Below, piece after piece: positions 14,823 to 23,159 of a DNA stretch of 26,647 nucleotides. Every line of letters begins with the position of its first letter. The stretch's first letter is position 1. This DNA is from a virus. A model generated the notes under the pieces. The model ran no database searches, was not told where the DNA came from, and saw only the letters and a program-made list of their open reading frames with translations. Where the stretch lies: positions 1-26,647 of the IMG/VR virus record IMGVR_UViG_3300046733_001194; one strand, written 5' to 3'. The position numbers and the translations under genes were made by a program.

Positions 14823-16469
14823 ATGGCAATTGCAGAAAGTTTTCTATATTTATTTCAAGCTGATACTTCATCTTTAATCAAAGGCGAAAAAGAAGCAGAA
14901 AAACAAAACAAAAAATTAGATGCTGGATTAAAAGCAACAGATAAAACAGCGACTGCTATGGCTGGTAGTTTTGGAACACTTATAGCTACGGCTGGAGGTG
15001 CATTAACTGCATTATTAAGCTTCACAGCTTTATCAAAAGGCATTTCTCAAACATCTGATTATATTGATAATTTGGCAAGTACTGCCGATATGTATGGGAT
15101 AAGTGCAAATGAGCTATCAGCATACCAAGAAGTTGTAGTAAAGGCTGGTGGATCTGTAAGTGGTTTTCAAAGTATAGTTAAAAGTCTTAATAGTAGCTTT
15201 AATGAATTTGTAACTACTGGTAATACTGGGATACTCCCATATATGCAACAACTAGGTATTAGTATGGTTGATGCTAACGGAAAAGCTAAAAGTGTACTTG
15301 ATACCTTACCTGAGCTTGCCGATGCTTTTTCTACAATGCCGAAGTCAGAAAGTGCTGGGATAGGGCAAAAATTAGGACTTGATGAAGCTACTATAAGATT
15401 ATTACAAGAAGGTAGAATTGAAGTTGAAAAACAAGTTTCCTCACAAAAAAAGTTGTTTAGTATAACTGATAAGCAGGCTAGAATATTTCAAAAATTTAAT
15501 ACTACAGTATTAGATACTCAAACCTCTTTTAGAGGATTATTTGTGACTTTAGGGGCAGAAATATTGCCTGTAGTTGGGTATCTCTTAAACAAGTTGCAAG
15601 ATGGCATAGAATTCATGTCCGAGCATAAAGACTTGATGAAAGGTATATTTATTGGCTTAGGTGTTGCGATAACTGCGTATGCTTTACCTGCGATAACTAA
15701 TTTTGCTATTGCAAGCGTAATCGCTTTTTCACCATTTTATTTGATAGGTGCAGTTATTGCTGGTCTTATAGTGACATTCGGCGTATTGTATGAAGACATA
15801 TCTGCTTTTTTAAGAGGTTCATCAAGTGCATTCGAAGATTTATTTAAGTGGCTTGGTTTTTCTGATGAAGCTATTGAGTCAATAAGAGATGCTATTAAAA
15901 ATCTTGGAAGTGCAATATCAAATGCTTTTGGGTTTGCTATTTATTTTATTGAAGAGTTTTTCAAGCTTGGTGTAAAGGTTGCTGGAGATGTATTTAACGC
16001 ATTTAAGCCTTTGCTTAATTTCTTTGCTGTTACTCTTACAAAAGCGATTGAGGGTGTATTTGGTTATGTTGAAAGCTTAATCGCAAATATTAAAAAAGCA
16101 CTTGTTTTCATGGGTTTATTGAAAGAAGATACAACTGAAAAAGATAGACTAAATGAAATTGCATCTCAAAAAAGAGTTTCATTAGGATTGCCTGCTAAAG
16201 TAACTCCTATGAACTCAGATATGTTTGATAAAAGTGATATATACTCTGCTATAGAGCAACAAACATCGCCACTTAATAATATGACAAGTAATTCTATATC
16301 TAATTTAAGCACAGCAAATAGACAGTCTACAAAAAATATTAATATAGATAAAATAGAAATTAGTACACAGGCTACAGATGTTGATAGTATTAGCAATCAA
16401 ATTGGTGCTAGTTTAGAAAATCAATTAAAGCGTACTACAGCTACATTTGAAGACGGAATCGAGGCTTAA
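14823..16469 (+). CDS. Tail tape measure protein
   Basis: A 548-residue protein with the make-up of a tape measure: an N-terminal helical, Lys/Glu/Ala-rich region ('A-E-K-Q-N-K-K-L-D-A-G-L-K'), a first hydrophobic stretch (about 45-70) and a strong multi-pass hydrophobic block (about 275-325). The latter could form the channel across the inner membrane on ejection. A polar C-terminal third follows. At about 0.15 nm per residue it would set a tail of roughly 80 nm, short for a myophage. The ribosome site AAGG lies about 14 bases upstream. It ends 2 bases before the Dit-like gene. Confidence 0.85.
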   Translation: MAIAESFLYLFQADTSSLIKGEKEAEKQNKKLDAGLKATDKTATAMAGSFGTLIATAGGALTALLSFTALSKGISQTSDYIDNLASTADMYGISANELSAYQEVVVKAGGSVSGFQSIVKSLNSSFNEFVTTGNTGILPYMQQLGISMVDANGKAKSVLDTLPELADAFSTMPKSESAGIGQKLGLDEATIRLLQEGRIEVEKQVSSQKKLFSITDKQARIFQKFNTTVLDTQTSFRGLFVTLGAEILPVVGYLLNKLQDGIEFMSEHKDLMKGIFIGLGVAITAYALPAITNFAIASVIAFSPFYLIGAVIAGLIVTFGVLYEDISAFLRGSSSAFEDLFKWLGFSDEAIESIRDAIKNLGSAISNAFGFAIYFIEEFFKLGVKVAGDVFNAFKPLLNFFAVTLTKAIEGVFGYVESLIANIKKALVFMGLLKEDTTEKDRLNEIASQKRVSLGLPAKVTPMNSDMFDKSDIYSAIEQQTSPLNNMTSNSISNLSTANRQSTKNINIDKIEISTQATDVDSISNQIGASLENQLKRTTATFEDGIEA

Positions 16470-16471
16470 TT

Positions 16472-16999
16472 ATGTTTATAGATGGTTTTTTATCGAGCAG
16501 TGAGCAATTAACAGGTATATTTGATAACGATACATATGAGCAACTTTTCGTTGATGCAATATGTACTTCTATCAATATTTCTGACAATAGTGAATTAATG
16601 ACACATCCCCTAGAAGATGGAAGCAAAACAGCCGATCATCAAGTTTTTGATTTGATAAAAATATCAATGATATTACAATTATCTAAAGCTAACTATAATA
16701 TTGTTTTTGAAAATATCGATACAGCATATAGAAGTAGTACATTACTTACAATACAAACGAAAGTTAATGTATATAAAAATATGCTTATTGAAAGTAAGCC
16801 ACATGTAGAAAGCTCTAAAAGTGGTATTATTATAAACTTAGATTTAATGCAATTTAATGTATTAAGCACTAATACTATTTATAATGCTAAATTTGATGAA
16901 GACAAATCAACATCTAAAAAAGGTATTCAGAATGGTGTTGCTGTTTCTTCACAACAACAATCAACAATATTACAAAAAATAGTAGGTGTTGTAGCATGA
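16472..16999 (+). CDS. Dit-like baseplate protein
   Basis: A 175-residue protein that follows the tape measure. The stretch 'T-H-P-L-E-D-G-S-K-T-A-D-H-Q-V' (about residues 44-58) and the later 'R-S-S-T-L-L-T-I-Q-T-K...Y-K-N-M-L-I-E' match the Dit-like domain of this phage group, which forms the ring joining tube to hub. A C-terminal low-complexity Ser/Gln region is typical. It overlaps the next gene by 4 bases (ATGA). Confidence 0.8.
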   Translation: MFIDGFLSSSEQLTGIFDNDTYEQLFVDAICTSINISDNSELMTHPLEDGSKTADHQVFDLIKISMILQLSKANYNIVFENIDTAYRSSTLLTIQTKVNVYKNMLIESKPHVESSKSGIIINLDLMQFNVLSTNTIYNAKFDEDKSTSKKGIQNGVAVSSQQQSTILQKIVGVVA

Positions 17000-17301
17000 T
17001 TAAATTAAATTTAGATATACAGCCTAATCAATCTTTGAAATATCAGAATGACCAAGAATTATATGAGATTGTAATTAGAACGACAAGCAAGTCTACTTTT
17101 TATAGTGTTTTTCGTGATAAAGTTGAGATAATAAGCAATCAATTATTAATTGCTAATACTCTTCTTATACAATCAAAATATCAACAAACAAATGGTAATT
17201 TTATATTTTATTCAATATCTAATGAGTTTCCTGATTATAATAAATTTAATGTTAGTCAGTTTTTATATTATGCTACAAATGAAGAGTTGGCAAATGGATA
17301 A
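16996..17301 (+). CDS. Baseplate plug-like small protein
   Basis: A 101-residue protein between the Dit-like and hub genes. The pattern is a strand 'Q-S-L-K-Y-Q-N-D-Q-E-L-Y-E-I-V-I', then 'F-R-D-K-V-E-I-I-S-N-Q-L-L-I-A-N-T', ending with 'F-N-V-S-Q-F-L-Y-Y'. It follows the small beta-barrel family annotated as baseplate plug (Pam3 gp18-like), which closes the tube lumen. It overlaps the hub gene by 8 bases (ATGGATAA). Confidence 0.65.
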   Translation: MIKLNLDIQPNQSLKYQNDQELYEIVIRTTSKSTFYSVFRDKVEIISNQLLIANTLLIQSKYQQTNGNFIFYSISNEFPDYNKFNVSQFLYYATNEELANG

Positions 17302-18118
17302 AAGATTATTAAAAATTGATATAGAAATCGGAGATCAAATTAAAAGTTATACTGATTTAGATATATCCGTAACAGGTTCAAAGTCATCAAATGAAATACC
17401 TAATGAATTCAGTATATCTATAGCTAATTTAAATGAAGATACTAGAAATCAAATATTAACTGAGACTAATGTTTTAGATAGACAAATATCTAACAAGAAA
17501 GTATATGTATATGCAGGCAGGGAAAGTACAGGTTATTCATTAATTTATTCTGGTGGTATAAGGATGGTATCAGTATCACAACCACCAGACATAAAAATAA
17601 CACTTCAAACTTTTTCTGGAGAAATTCAAAAAGTTGAGACAAGTATTCGTAGCGGAGGAGAGTTAATAAGATTATCAGTATTAAGTCAACAAATAGCTAG
17701 CAGTCTAGGTTTGAATTTAATTTTTGAAGCAACAGATAGAAATATTGGCAGTTATTCGTATTCGGGAAGTAAACTAAAGGAAGTTGAAAAGTTAAATGAA
17801 TTAATAAATATTAATGCTTATATTGATGATAATAACCTAATTGTAAGAAATAAAAATACAGCTTTGACTGGTTATGTATACAATATTTCTCAAAGAAATG
17901 GAATGGTAGGAATACCGGAAATAAATGAAAGGGGAGTTGTTGTTAAGACACTCTTTAATAATGATATTAAAATTGGTGGTATAGTTAATATTGAAAGCTC
18001 ACTCAATCCAAACGCAAATGGTTCGTGGTTAATTAATAGGCTTACTTATGATTTACAAAATCGAGGCAAGTCTTTTTATGTCTCAATTGATGGAATAAGG
18101 AATTTAAACAATGCCTAA
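17294..18118 (+). CDS. Baseplate hub protein (gp44/gpD-like)
   Basis: A 274-residue hub subunit. The layout is the N-terminal tube-like strand set (K-I-D-I-E-I-G-D-Q-I...D-I-S-V-T-G), 'P-N-E-F-S-I-S-I-A-N-L-N', a central 'Y-A-G-R-E-S-T-G-Y-S-L-I-Y-S-G-G-I' and a C-terminal 'L-N-P-N-A-N-G-S-W-L-I-N-R-L-T-Y-D-L-Q-N-R-G'. This fits hub proteins of the Mu gp44/P2 gpD type that carry the spike. The frame is open back to 17150 but that part overlaps the plug gene; the ATG at 17294 gives the compact 8-base overlap and starts at the first conserved strand. Confidence 0.78.
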   Translation: MDKRLLKIDIEIGDQIKSYTDLDISVTGSKSSNEIPNEFSISIANLNEDTRNQILTETNVLDRQISNKKVYVYAGRESTGYSLIYSGGIRMVSVSQPPDIKITLQTFSGEIQKVETSIRSGGELIRLSVLSQQIASSLGLNLIFEATDRNIGSYSYSGSKLKEVEKLNELININAYIDDNNLIVRNKNTALTGYVYNISQRNGMVGIPEINERGVVVKTLFNNDIKIGGIVNIESSLNPNANGSWLINRLTYDLQNRGKSFYVSIDGIRNLNNA

Positions 18119-18761
18119 TACAATAAGCACAAGTGAAAGCAATGAGAATACTTTAGAAGGTGTTTTTAAAACTGTATTAGATAAGTTTAAACAAAGCATG
18201 AATATAAGACTGCCATGTGTTGTATTAAGTGTAAATAAAGATAAAAATAGTGTTAATGTGTTACCTTTGATTAAAATAATACTAGCTAATTCTGAAAATA
18301 TACAAAGAGCTAAAATATTCAATGTGCCGATACAGCATTTGTCTGCTGGTGGTTTTATAATCCATATGCCCGTGAAAGTAGGAGATTTTGGGTATATAAG
18401 ATCTTGCGATAGAGATATAAGCTTATTCAAACAAAGCTTTAAAGAGAGTGTGCCTAACACTAAAAGAAAAATAACATTTGAAGATTCTATTTTTATTCCC
18501 GATACTATTAATTATAATAATTATACGATAGATGATGAAGATGATAATAATTTAGTTTTACAATCTTTTGATAATTCTGTTAAGATTAGTTTAGGTTCTG
18601 ATAGTATTAAAATAAAAGCTCCTACAATAAATATCGATGGTAATGTTAACATAGAAGGCAATGTTTCAACGACTGGAACAATGCTAAATAATAATGTGAA
18701 TGTTGGTAGTACTCATGTGCATATCGAGACAAACAATAAGCCAACATCAGTACCGCAATAA
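18111..18761 (+). CDS. Baseplate spike protein (gpV/gp138-like)
   Basis: A 216-residue membrane-piercing spike. The N-terminal OB-fold-like part (about 30-115: 'L-P-C-V-V-L-S-V-N-K-D-K-N-S-V-N-V-L-P', 'P-V-K-V-G-D-F-G-Y-I-R-S-C-D-R-D') resembles the Gp138 N-terminal domain. Next comes a repetitive strand-turn segment (I-N-I-D-G-N-V-N-I-E-G-N-V) able to form a triple beta-helix. The apex has H-V-H (202-204), the HxH pair that binds iron in P2 gpV-type tips. It overlaps the hub gene by 8 bases. Confidence 0.85.
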   Translation: MPNTISTSESNENTLEGVFKTVLDKFKQSMNIRLPCVVLSVNKDKNSVNVLPLIKIILANSENIQRAKIFNVPIQHLSAGGFIIHMPVKVGDFGYIRSCDRDISLFKQSFKESVPNTKRKITFEDSIFIPDTINYNNYTIDDEDDNNLVLQSFDNSVKISLGSDSIKIKAPTINIDGNVNIEGNVSTTGTMLNNNVNVGSTHVHIETNNKPTSVPQ

Positions 18762-18776
18762 GCGAGGAATAAATAA

Positions 18777-19127
18777 ATGATTTCATTTGAAAGAGACGAA
18801 AATAATGATTTAACTTTAAATTCAAGAAATGATATATCCATTGTTAGTGGATTAAATGCTTGTTTACAATCTTGCGAAAGTGCAGTTTCTACAATTATAG
18901 GCGAGAAAATATATAATCAGAATGATGGTATACCAGCATTTGATATTATCTGGAATGGTGTACCAAACTTAGCACAAGCAAGGCTTGCAATAATTTCAAC
19001 AATAGAAAAAGTAGATAATGTTTTAGAGGTTTCTAATTTTGATTTTGTTGCAACAGATAATGAATTTAAGTATACTGCTACTATAAAAACTACTTTTGGA
19101 TTAGGTAATATTAACAATGTCATATAA
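18777..19127 (+). CDS. Baseplate wedge protein (gp25/gpW-like)
   Basis: A 116-residue protein between spike and J-like genes, the place of the gp25/W-type wedge subunit. Features are 'N-D-I-S-I-V-S-G-L-N-A-C-L-Q-S-C-E-S-A-V-S-T-I-I-G-E', a typical W-like helix after an opening strand, then 'L-A-Q-A-R-L-A-I-I-S-T-I-E-K-V-D-N-V' and a last beta strand. A GAGGAATAAATAAATG ribosome site precedes it. The stop overlaps the J-like ATG. Confidence 0.78.
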   Translation: MISFERDENNDLTLNSRNDISIVSGLNACLQSCESAVSTIIGEKIYNQNDGIPAFDIIWNGVPNLAQARLAIISTIEKVDNVLEVSNFDFVATDNEFKYTATIKTTFGLGNINNVI

Positions 19128-20313
19128 TTATATTCAAGAAAGTGGTGTCGTTATTGCTGATACATCAGACATTAAAGATGAAGTAACACAAGAGTATTTG
19201 CTAAATTTTGGAGATGATCTTGATACTAAAAATGGTATTGCTGACATATTAATATCATCAGATACTACAACAAGATCAAATATACAGCAAATTTTAGCAT
19301 TGCTTGCAAATCAGATAAACCCTAGAATTGCTGGTGGCAAATTTCTTGATTCTCTTTGGGCTTTGACTGATGGTGAAAGAAGCCAAGCAACTAGTACTAC
19401 TGTTGTGGCTACTATTGGAGGTGTTAATGGAACTTTAATACCTGCCGGATCTGTAGCTGTAACAACTGCTGGGGATAGATTCGAGTTAATTGCTAATATA
19501 ACTATACCAGTATCTGGCACGATACAAGCCAGTTTTGCAAGCGAAACAAAAGGTTCTATACCATGTCCAGCTAATTCTTTAACATCCATTGGTGATGGTG
19601 GTGTTCTTGGTTGGGAGACTATAAATAACTCATCAGTAGGCGTGCTTGGGGTTGATATACAATCAGATATATCAGCTAGAGCAGATAGAATATTGACACT
19701 TGCAAAAGGCTCAAAAGGTACTGTAAATTCAATTATATCAGGCATAGACTCACTAGCAGATGTTGATTCTTTGACATTTATAAAAAATGATAAAGATACT
19801 TCAAAAATTATTAATAATGTAACTTTATTGCCAAAATCATTATATTTATGTGTAGATGGTGGAGATAATGAAGAAATAGCTAAATCTTTAGAAGAGTATA
19901 AATCCGTTGGTTGCGATTATAACCATGGTGGAGGAATTAATCAAACTGTTACATTCACTAGTTCGGCTAGCGGACAACCTTACACAGTATTATTTGATAG
20001 ACCAAACATAATACCAATTAAAATTAAAATAATAGTAAAAGTAGGTTCAAGTGCAATTGATACCACGGCAGAAATTAAAAACTCAATACTAGAATATGTT
20101 AACTCAGAAGTAGGAAATAATGGTTTCAAAGTTGGTGTTGATGTATCTCCTCTTGAGTTATCTGCAAATGTAGCTGTAGACAGTGGTTCTTTTGTTTCTG
20201 ATTGTCAAATAACTAAAGTATCTGTAGATGTATTTCAGCGTGAAACAATACCTATAGAAATATATGAAAAGCCATTTACAAGCGAAACTTTAATTGAAGT
20301 GGTACTTATATGA
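19117..20313 (+). CDS. Baseplate J-like protein
   Basis: A 398-residue baseplate wedge protein. It shows the J-like order: an N-terminal helical region with 'F-G-D-D-L-D-T-K-N-G' and 'L-L-A-N-Q-I-N-P-R-I-A-G-G-K-F-L-D-S-L', a Gly-rich central domain ('G-V-N-G-T-L-I-P-A-G-S-V-A', then 'I-S-A-R-A-D-R-I-L-T-L'), and a C-terminal 'P-I-K-I-K-I-I-V-K-V...A-E-I-K-N-S-I-L-E-Y'. It overlaps the wedge gene by 11 bases and the next gene by 4, so the set is translationally coupled. Confidence 0.88.
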   Translation: MSYNYIQESGVVIADTSDIKDEVTQEYLLNFGDDLDTKNGIADILISSDTTTRSNIQQILALLANQINPRIAGGKFLDSLWALTDGERSQATSTTVVATIGGVNGTLIPAGSVAVTTAGDRFELIANITIPVSGTIQASFASETKGSIPCPANSLTSIGDGGVLGWETINNSSVGVLGVDIQSDISARADRILTLAKGSKGTVNSIISGIDSLADVDSLTFIKNDKDTSKIINNVTLLPKSLYLCVDGGDNEEIAKSLEEYKSVGCDYNHGGGINQTVTFTSSASGQPYTVLFDRPNIIPIKIKIIVKVGSSAIDTTAEIKNSILEYVNSEVGNNGFKVGVDVSPLELSANVAVDSGSFVSDCQITKVSVDVFQRETIPIEIYEKPFTSETLIEVVLI

Positions 20314-20897
20314 GTGATATCCAAAATTTTGATGTATCAATAGATTTATTACAAAATATATCATGGCAATATAATGAAGCAAAACATTTAAATAAATTAA
20401 TAAAAAACAATCAAGATTTTTTAAATACAAATGTTATAAGTTTTATTGATGACTTTTATACAAATGTTTTTAATGTTGATACTGCTAACGATTTTGGTTT
20501 ACGCATATGGGAAATAATACTCAATATTGATTTTACTGTTCCACCAAAACCAAAGCGTACAAATAATATTTTTGGTTTTGGTAGTTTTAATAATAATTTT
20601 TTTAATTCAAATTTTGCTCCAGTTATAAGAGATGATAATGGTTTATCTGTAGAAATAAAGAGATTAGTAGTTAAATTAAAATATCAAAATTTTTTTGCAC
20701 CAAATTCTATTTTAGAAATTGATAGAGTTGTTAAGTCAATATTAGGAGATGCTTCTTATGCTATTGATAACTTGAATATGAGTGTTACAATATATGTAGA
20801 TAGTATTAATACCAATCCAATTAAATATAATGCTATGATTGACTATGAATTATTACCAATACCTGCTGGAGTTAGTGTTAATTATGTTTGGATTTAA
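20310..20897 (+). CDS. DUF2612 baseplate protein (gpI-like position)
   Basis: A 195-residue protein after the J-like gene, the P2 gpI slot. The DUF2612 pattern is present: 'F-Y-T-N-V-F-N-V-D-T-A-N-D-F-G-L-R-I-W', the 'I-F-G-F-G' loop, a helix 'E-I-K-R-L-V-V-K-L-K-Y-Q-N-F' and the closing 'L-L-P-I-P-A-G-V-S-V-N-Y'. It likely links wedge to fibre. Its ATGA overlap with the J-like gene supports the start. Confidence 0.82.
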   Translation: MSDIQNFDVSIDLLQNISWQYNEAKHLNKLIKNNQDFLNTNVISFIDDFYTNVFNVDTANDFGLRIWEIILNIDFTVPPKPKRTNNIFGFGSFNNNFFNSNFAPVIRDDNGLSVEIKRLVVKLKYQNFFAPNSILEIDRVVKSILGDASYAIDNLNMSVTIYVDSINTNPIKYNAMIDYELLPIPAGVSVNYVWI

Positions 20898-20917
20898 ATT
20901 ATAAAAGGAATTATTTA

Positions 20918-22132
20918 ATGTCAAATTATTTAGATAGAATATGGGCTGAGAATGGAGATAAAACAGATATTCCTGTTGATGCTCAGGGCAACGGATCTGT
21001 TTCGCAAGAGCAGGGTTGGACTGAATTATATGATAGAGATGTCATAACAGACCCAACAGCATTATCATTAAGTCGTTCTAATATGAATCGTGTATTTAAT
21101 ACAATTACATCTAACACTAAGCAATGGTTAGATCAATGTTACCCAGATTATTATCAGCTAGATAATAACGGTAACCCTGTTGAATATAAAATATATTCTG
21201 CCGTAAGATATAATGATGGTGTTTATTTGTCTAAAGTTAATAACAACACAGCTCTCCCGACAGATGATACAAAATGGAGTTTATTCCAAACTTTAGATTT
21301 TGCTAGTGAAGCAGAAGCGATTGCAAGGACTGATACCAATAAATGGATGAACCCTTTTGTTTCCGGTAAGTTGATTGATAATGAACTAATAGGAAATATC
21401 CCAAAAAGTGCGATAAATTTAGGTACAACTGATTTAAACACGCTTTCATCATTATCTAATGCAGGGATTTACTATCAAAGTTTAGATTCAAATACTTCAG
21501 GTAATAATTATCCAATAAATTACTCTGGTACACTAATCGTAACAAGATCTTCGGAAGTTACACATACTTATATAGTTCATTCTGGTGTGGGTGCTGGGGA
21601 AAATGCTAATAAAGTATATGTTCGTGGATTTTATACCGGAAGTTGGTCTTCATGGAAAGACATCAGCGGTGGAACTGATACGCTAAACCCCGTCGGTTCT
21701 GGTATAATTTCTTACGATGGCGAAGTTTTCACTGGATATATTCCAGCGGAAGGTCAAGCCGTTTCAAGATCAGTGTATCCATTATTATTTGCAAAATGGG
21801 GTACTAAGTACGGTGCGGGCGATGGTTCGACAACTTTTAATGTAATTGATATGCGAGGTCTATTTGCTCGAGGTAAAGGTTTTAATTCTAATGATTACAA
21901 CATCGTGCAACAGGATGCAATAAGAAATATTACCGGTGGTAATATTAATGCTCTTCAGTTAGGCGGTACAGGTCGAGCTACAGGGGCATTTTATTCTACT
22001 CTTGGTTCAGCTTCAAATGCAACTTCTCAAGCCCACATTGTTAGAGGTTTTGATGCTTCATTAGTTGTACCTACAGCAACTGAAAATAGACCGTTAAATA
22101 TGTCTGTAAGATATTTAATTAAAGCATCATAA
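20918..22132 (+). CDS. Tail fibre with knob and collar domains
   Basis: A 404-residue fibre. The N-terminal part (1-130) attaches to the baseplate. Residues about 168-250 ('T-D-L-N-T-L-S-S-L-S-N-A-G-I-Y-Y' ... 'G-S-W-S-S-W-K-D-I') match the pyocin-knob type of beta domain. Residues about 258-320 form a Tail_Collar domain ('I-P-A-E-G-Q-A-V-S-R', 'G-D-G-S-T-T-F-N-V-I-D-M-R-G-L-F-A-R-G'). A C-terminal tip ends with 'N-R-P-L-N-M-S-V-R-Y-L-I-K'. The frame is open to 20888, but AAAAGGAA (20903-20910) 7 bases before the ATG at 20918 fixes the start. It is probably a receptor-binding component. Confidence 0.85.
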   Translation: MSNYLDRIWAENGDKTDIPVDAQGNGSVSQEQGWTELYDRDVITDPTALSLSRSNMNRVFNTITSNTKQWLDQCYPDYYQLDNNGNPVEYKIYSAVRYNDGVYLSKVNNNTALPTDDTKWSLFQTLDFASEAEAIARTDTNKWMNPFVSGKLIDNELIGNIPKSAINLGTTDLNTLSSLSNAGIYYQSLDSNTSGNNYPINYSGTLIVTRSSEVTHTYIVHSGVGAGENANKVYVRGFYTGSWSSWKDISGGTDTLNPVGSGIISYDGEVFTGYIPAEGQAVSRSVYPLLFAKWGTKYGAGDGSTTFNVIDMRGLFARGKGFNSNDYNIVQQDAIRNITGGNINALQLGGTGRATGAFYSTLGSASNATSQAHIVRGFDASLVVPTATENRPLNMSVRYLIKAS

Positions 22133-22155
22133 TAATTTAAAAAATAGGGAAAAAA

Positions 22156-22875
22156 ATGGAAAATAATTTTAAATTAAAAGAAACTCCGTGTTGGACTTGG
22201 CACCGTAAACCCACAAAATTTGATAATTTTGTAGAATATGAATTTTATTATGATGGTGTTGCAACAGAAAGTCCAGCAGAAATAGGGCAAGACCCTGTTG
22301 TATGGATGATTCCTGGGCAATCTACATTAATAAAACCTAACTTAGTAGATGGCTATGTTTCTATATTCGACGAAGCAAAACAAGAATGGAATAATGTTAT
22401 CGATAATCGCGGAACGACTGTTTATAACATTCTTGGCGGTTCTCCTTCTGTTGTAGATTATTTAGGAGAAATTAAGGAAGGATTTACATTAGTTGAACCT
22501 ACTGGCAAATACGATGTTAATTTTGTAGATGGTAAATGGGTAACTGATAGAGCAGGTAAATTAAGAGAGCTTAAAGATATTATTTATAATGAAATTATAA
22601 AGTTAGATTTGATTGAATATAATAGTAGTTTGTATCAAACAGATAGTCAATCAATATTAAGAATGAGCGACGCGTTATCTTTAATTGGTAATATTTTTTG
22701 GCGTGATGCTACTAATAAGAAAGTTTTAATTGGCAATGAAGATTTACAAAATATAATAAATATAAAAGCTGTATCATTGCAAAAACTTATTGATAAGCAA
22801 TTTGAAATCGAGGAAGAAATTAATAATATGACAGATAAAAAAGTTCAAAAATACAAAATAGATATAGGAGTATAA
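22156..22875 (+). CDS. Tail fibre assembly-like protein
   Basis: A 239-residue protein between the two collar fibres. The C-terminal half is helical with the DUF4376-like look ('L-I-E-Y-N-S-S-L-Y-Q-T-D-S-Q-S-I-L-R-M', then 'F-W-R-D-A-T-N-K-K-V-L-I'), common in fibre-assembly (Tfa-like) chaperones. The N-terminal half has 'F-D-E-A-K-Q-E-W-N', the 'Y-d...W' style seen in such proteins. Chaperone function is inferred from this shape and from its place next to fibre genes; a structural role is possible. Confidence 0.6.
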   Translation: MENNFKLKETPCWTWHRKPTKFDNFVEYEFYYDGVATESPAEIGQDPVVWMIPGQSTLIKPNLVDGYVSIFDEAKQEWNNVIDNRGTTVYNILGGSPSVVDYLGEIKEGFTLVEPTGKYDVNFVDGKWVTDRAGKLRELKDIIYNEIIKLDLIEYNSSLYQTDSQSILRMSDALSLIGNIFWRDATNKKVLIGNEDLQNIINIKAVSLQKLIDKQFEIEEEINNMTDKKVQKYKIDIGV

Positions 22876-22877
22876 AA

Positions 22878-23159
22878 ATGGCTAGAGTTGTTATTCCAGC
22901 AAATAGCTGGGTTGATGTTAAGGCTTTATTGGGGTTAACAGATGATGTTTCTTATACTACTAGTAATGAAGGTAACTCTGTATTGCAAGTTGTTACAACT
23001 CAAGATAGTGGTGTTGTTCCAACTGTAGAGCCTTATTCTTTAGGAGTAAAGCAAGCTAAAGATGGTATTGTATCATGGTTAGACCATAAAGCTAGTAATG
23101 GTAAAGGAATTTGGGTTTATTCTCATGATTTGCCAGGTCAACTGGAGGTACATATATAA
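22878..23159 (+). CDS. Small fibre-region protein, function unknown
   Basis: A 93-residue beta-rich protein starting 2 bases after the preceding stop and ending in a TAATG overlap with the second fibre gene. It opens 'A-R-V-V-I-P-A-N-S-W-V-D-V' and ends with 'I-V-S-W-L-D-H-K-A-S-N-G-K-G-I-W-V-Y-S-H-D-L-P-G', looking like a compact two-sheet domain. I do not recognise a family. Tight spacing between two fibre-linked genes suggests a decoration or fibre-base protein. Confidence 0.6.
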   Translation: MARVVIPANSWVDVKALLGLTDDVSYTTSNEGNSVLQVVTTQDSGVVPTVEPYSLGVKQAKDGIVSWLDHKASNGKGIWVYSHDLPGQLEVHI

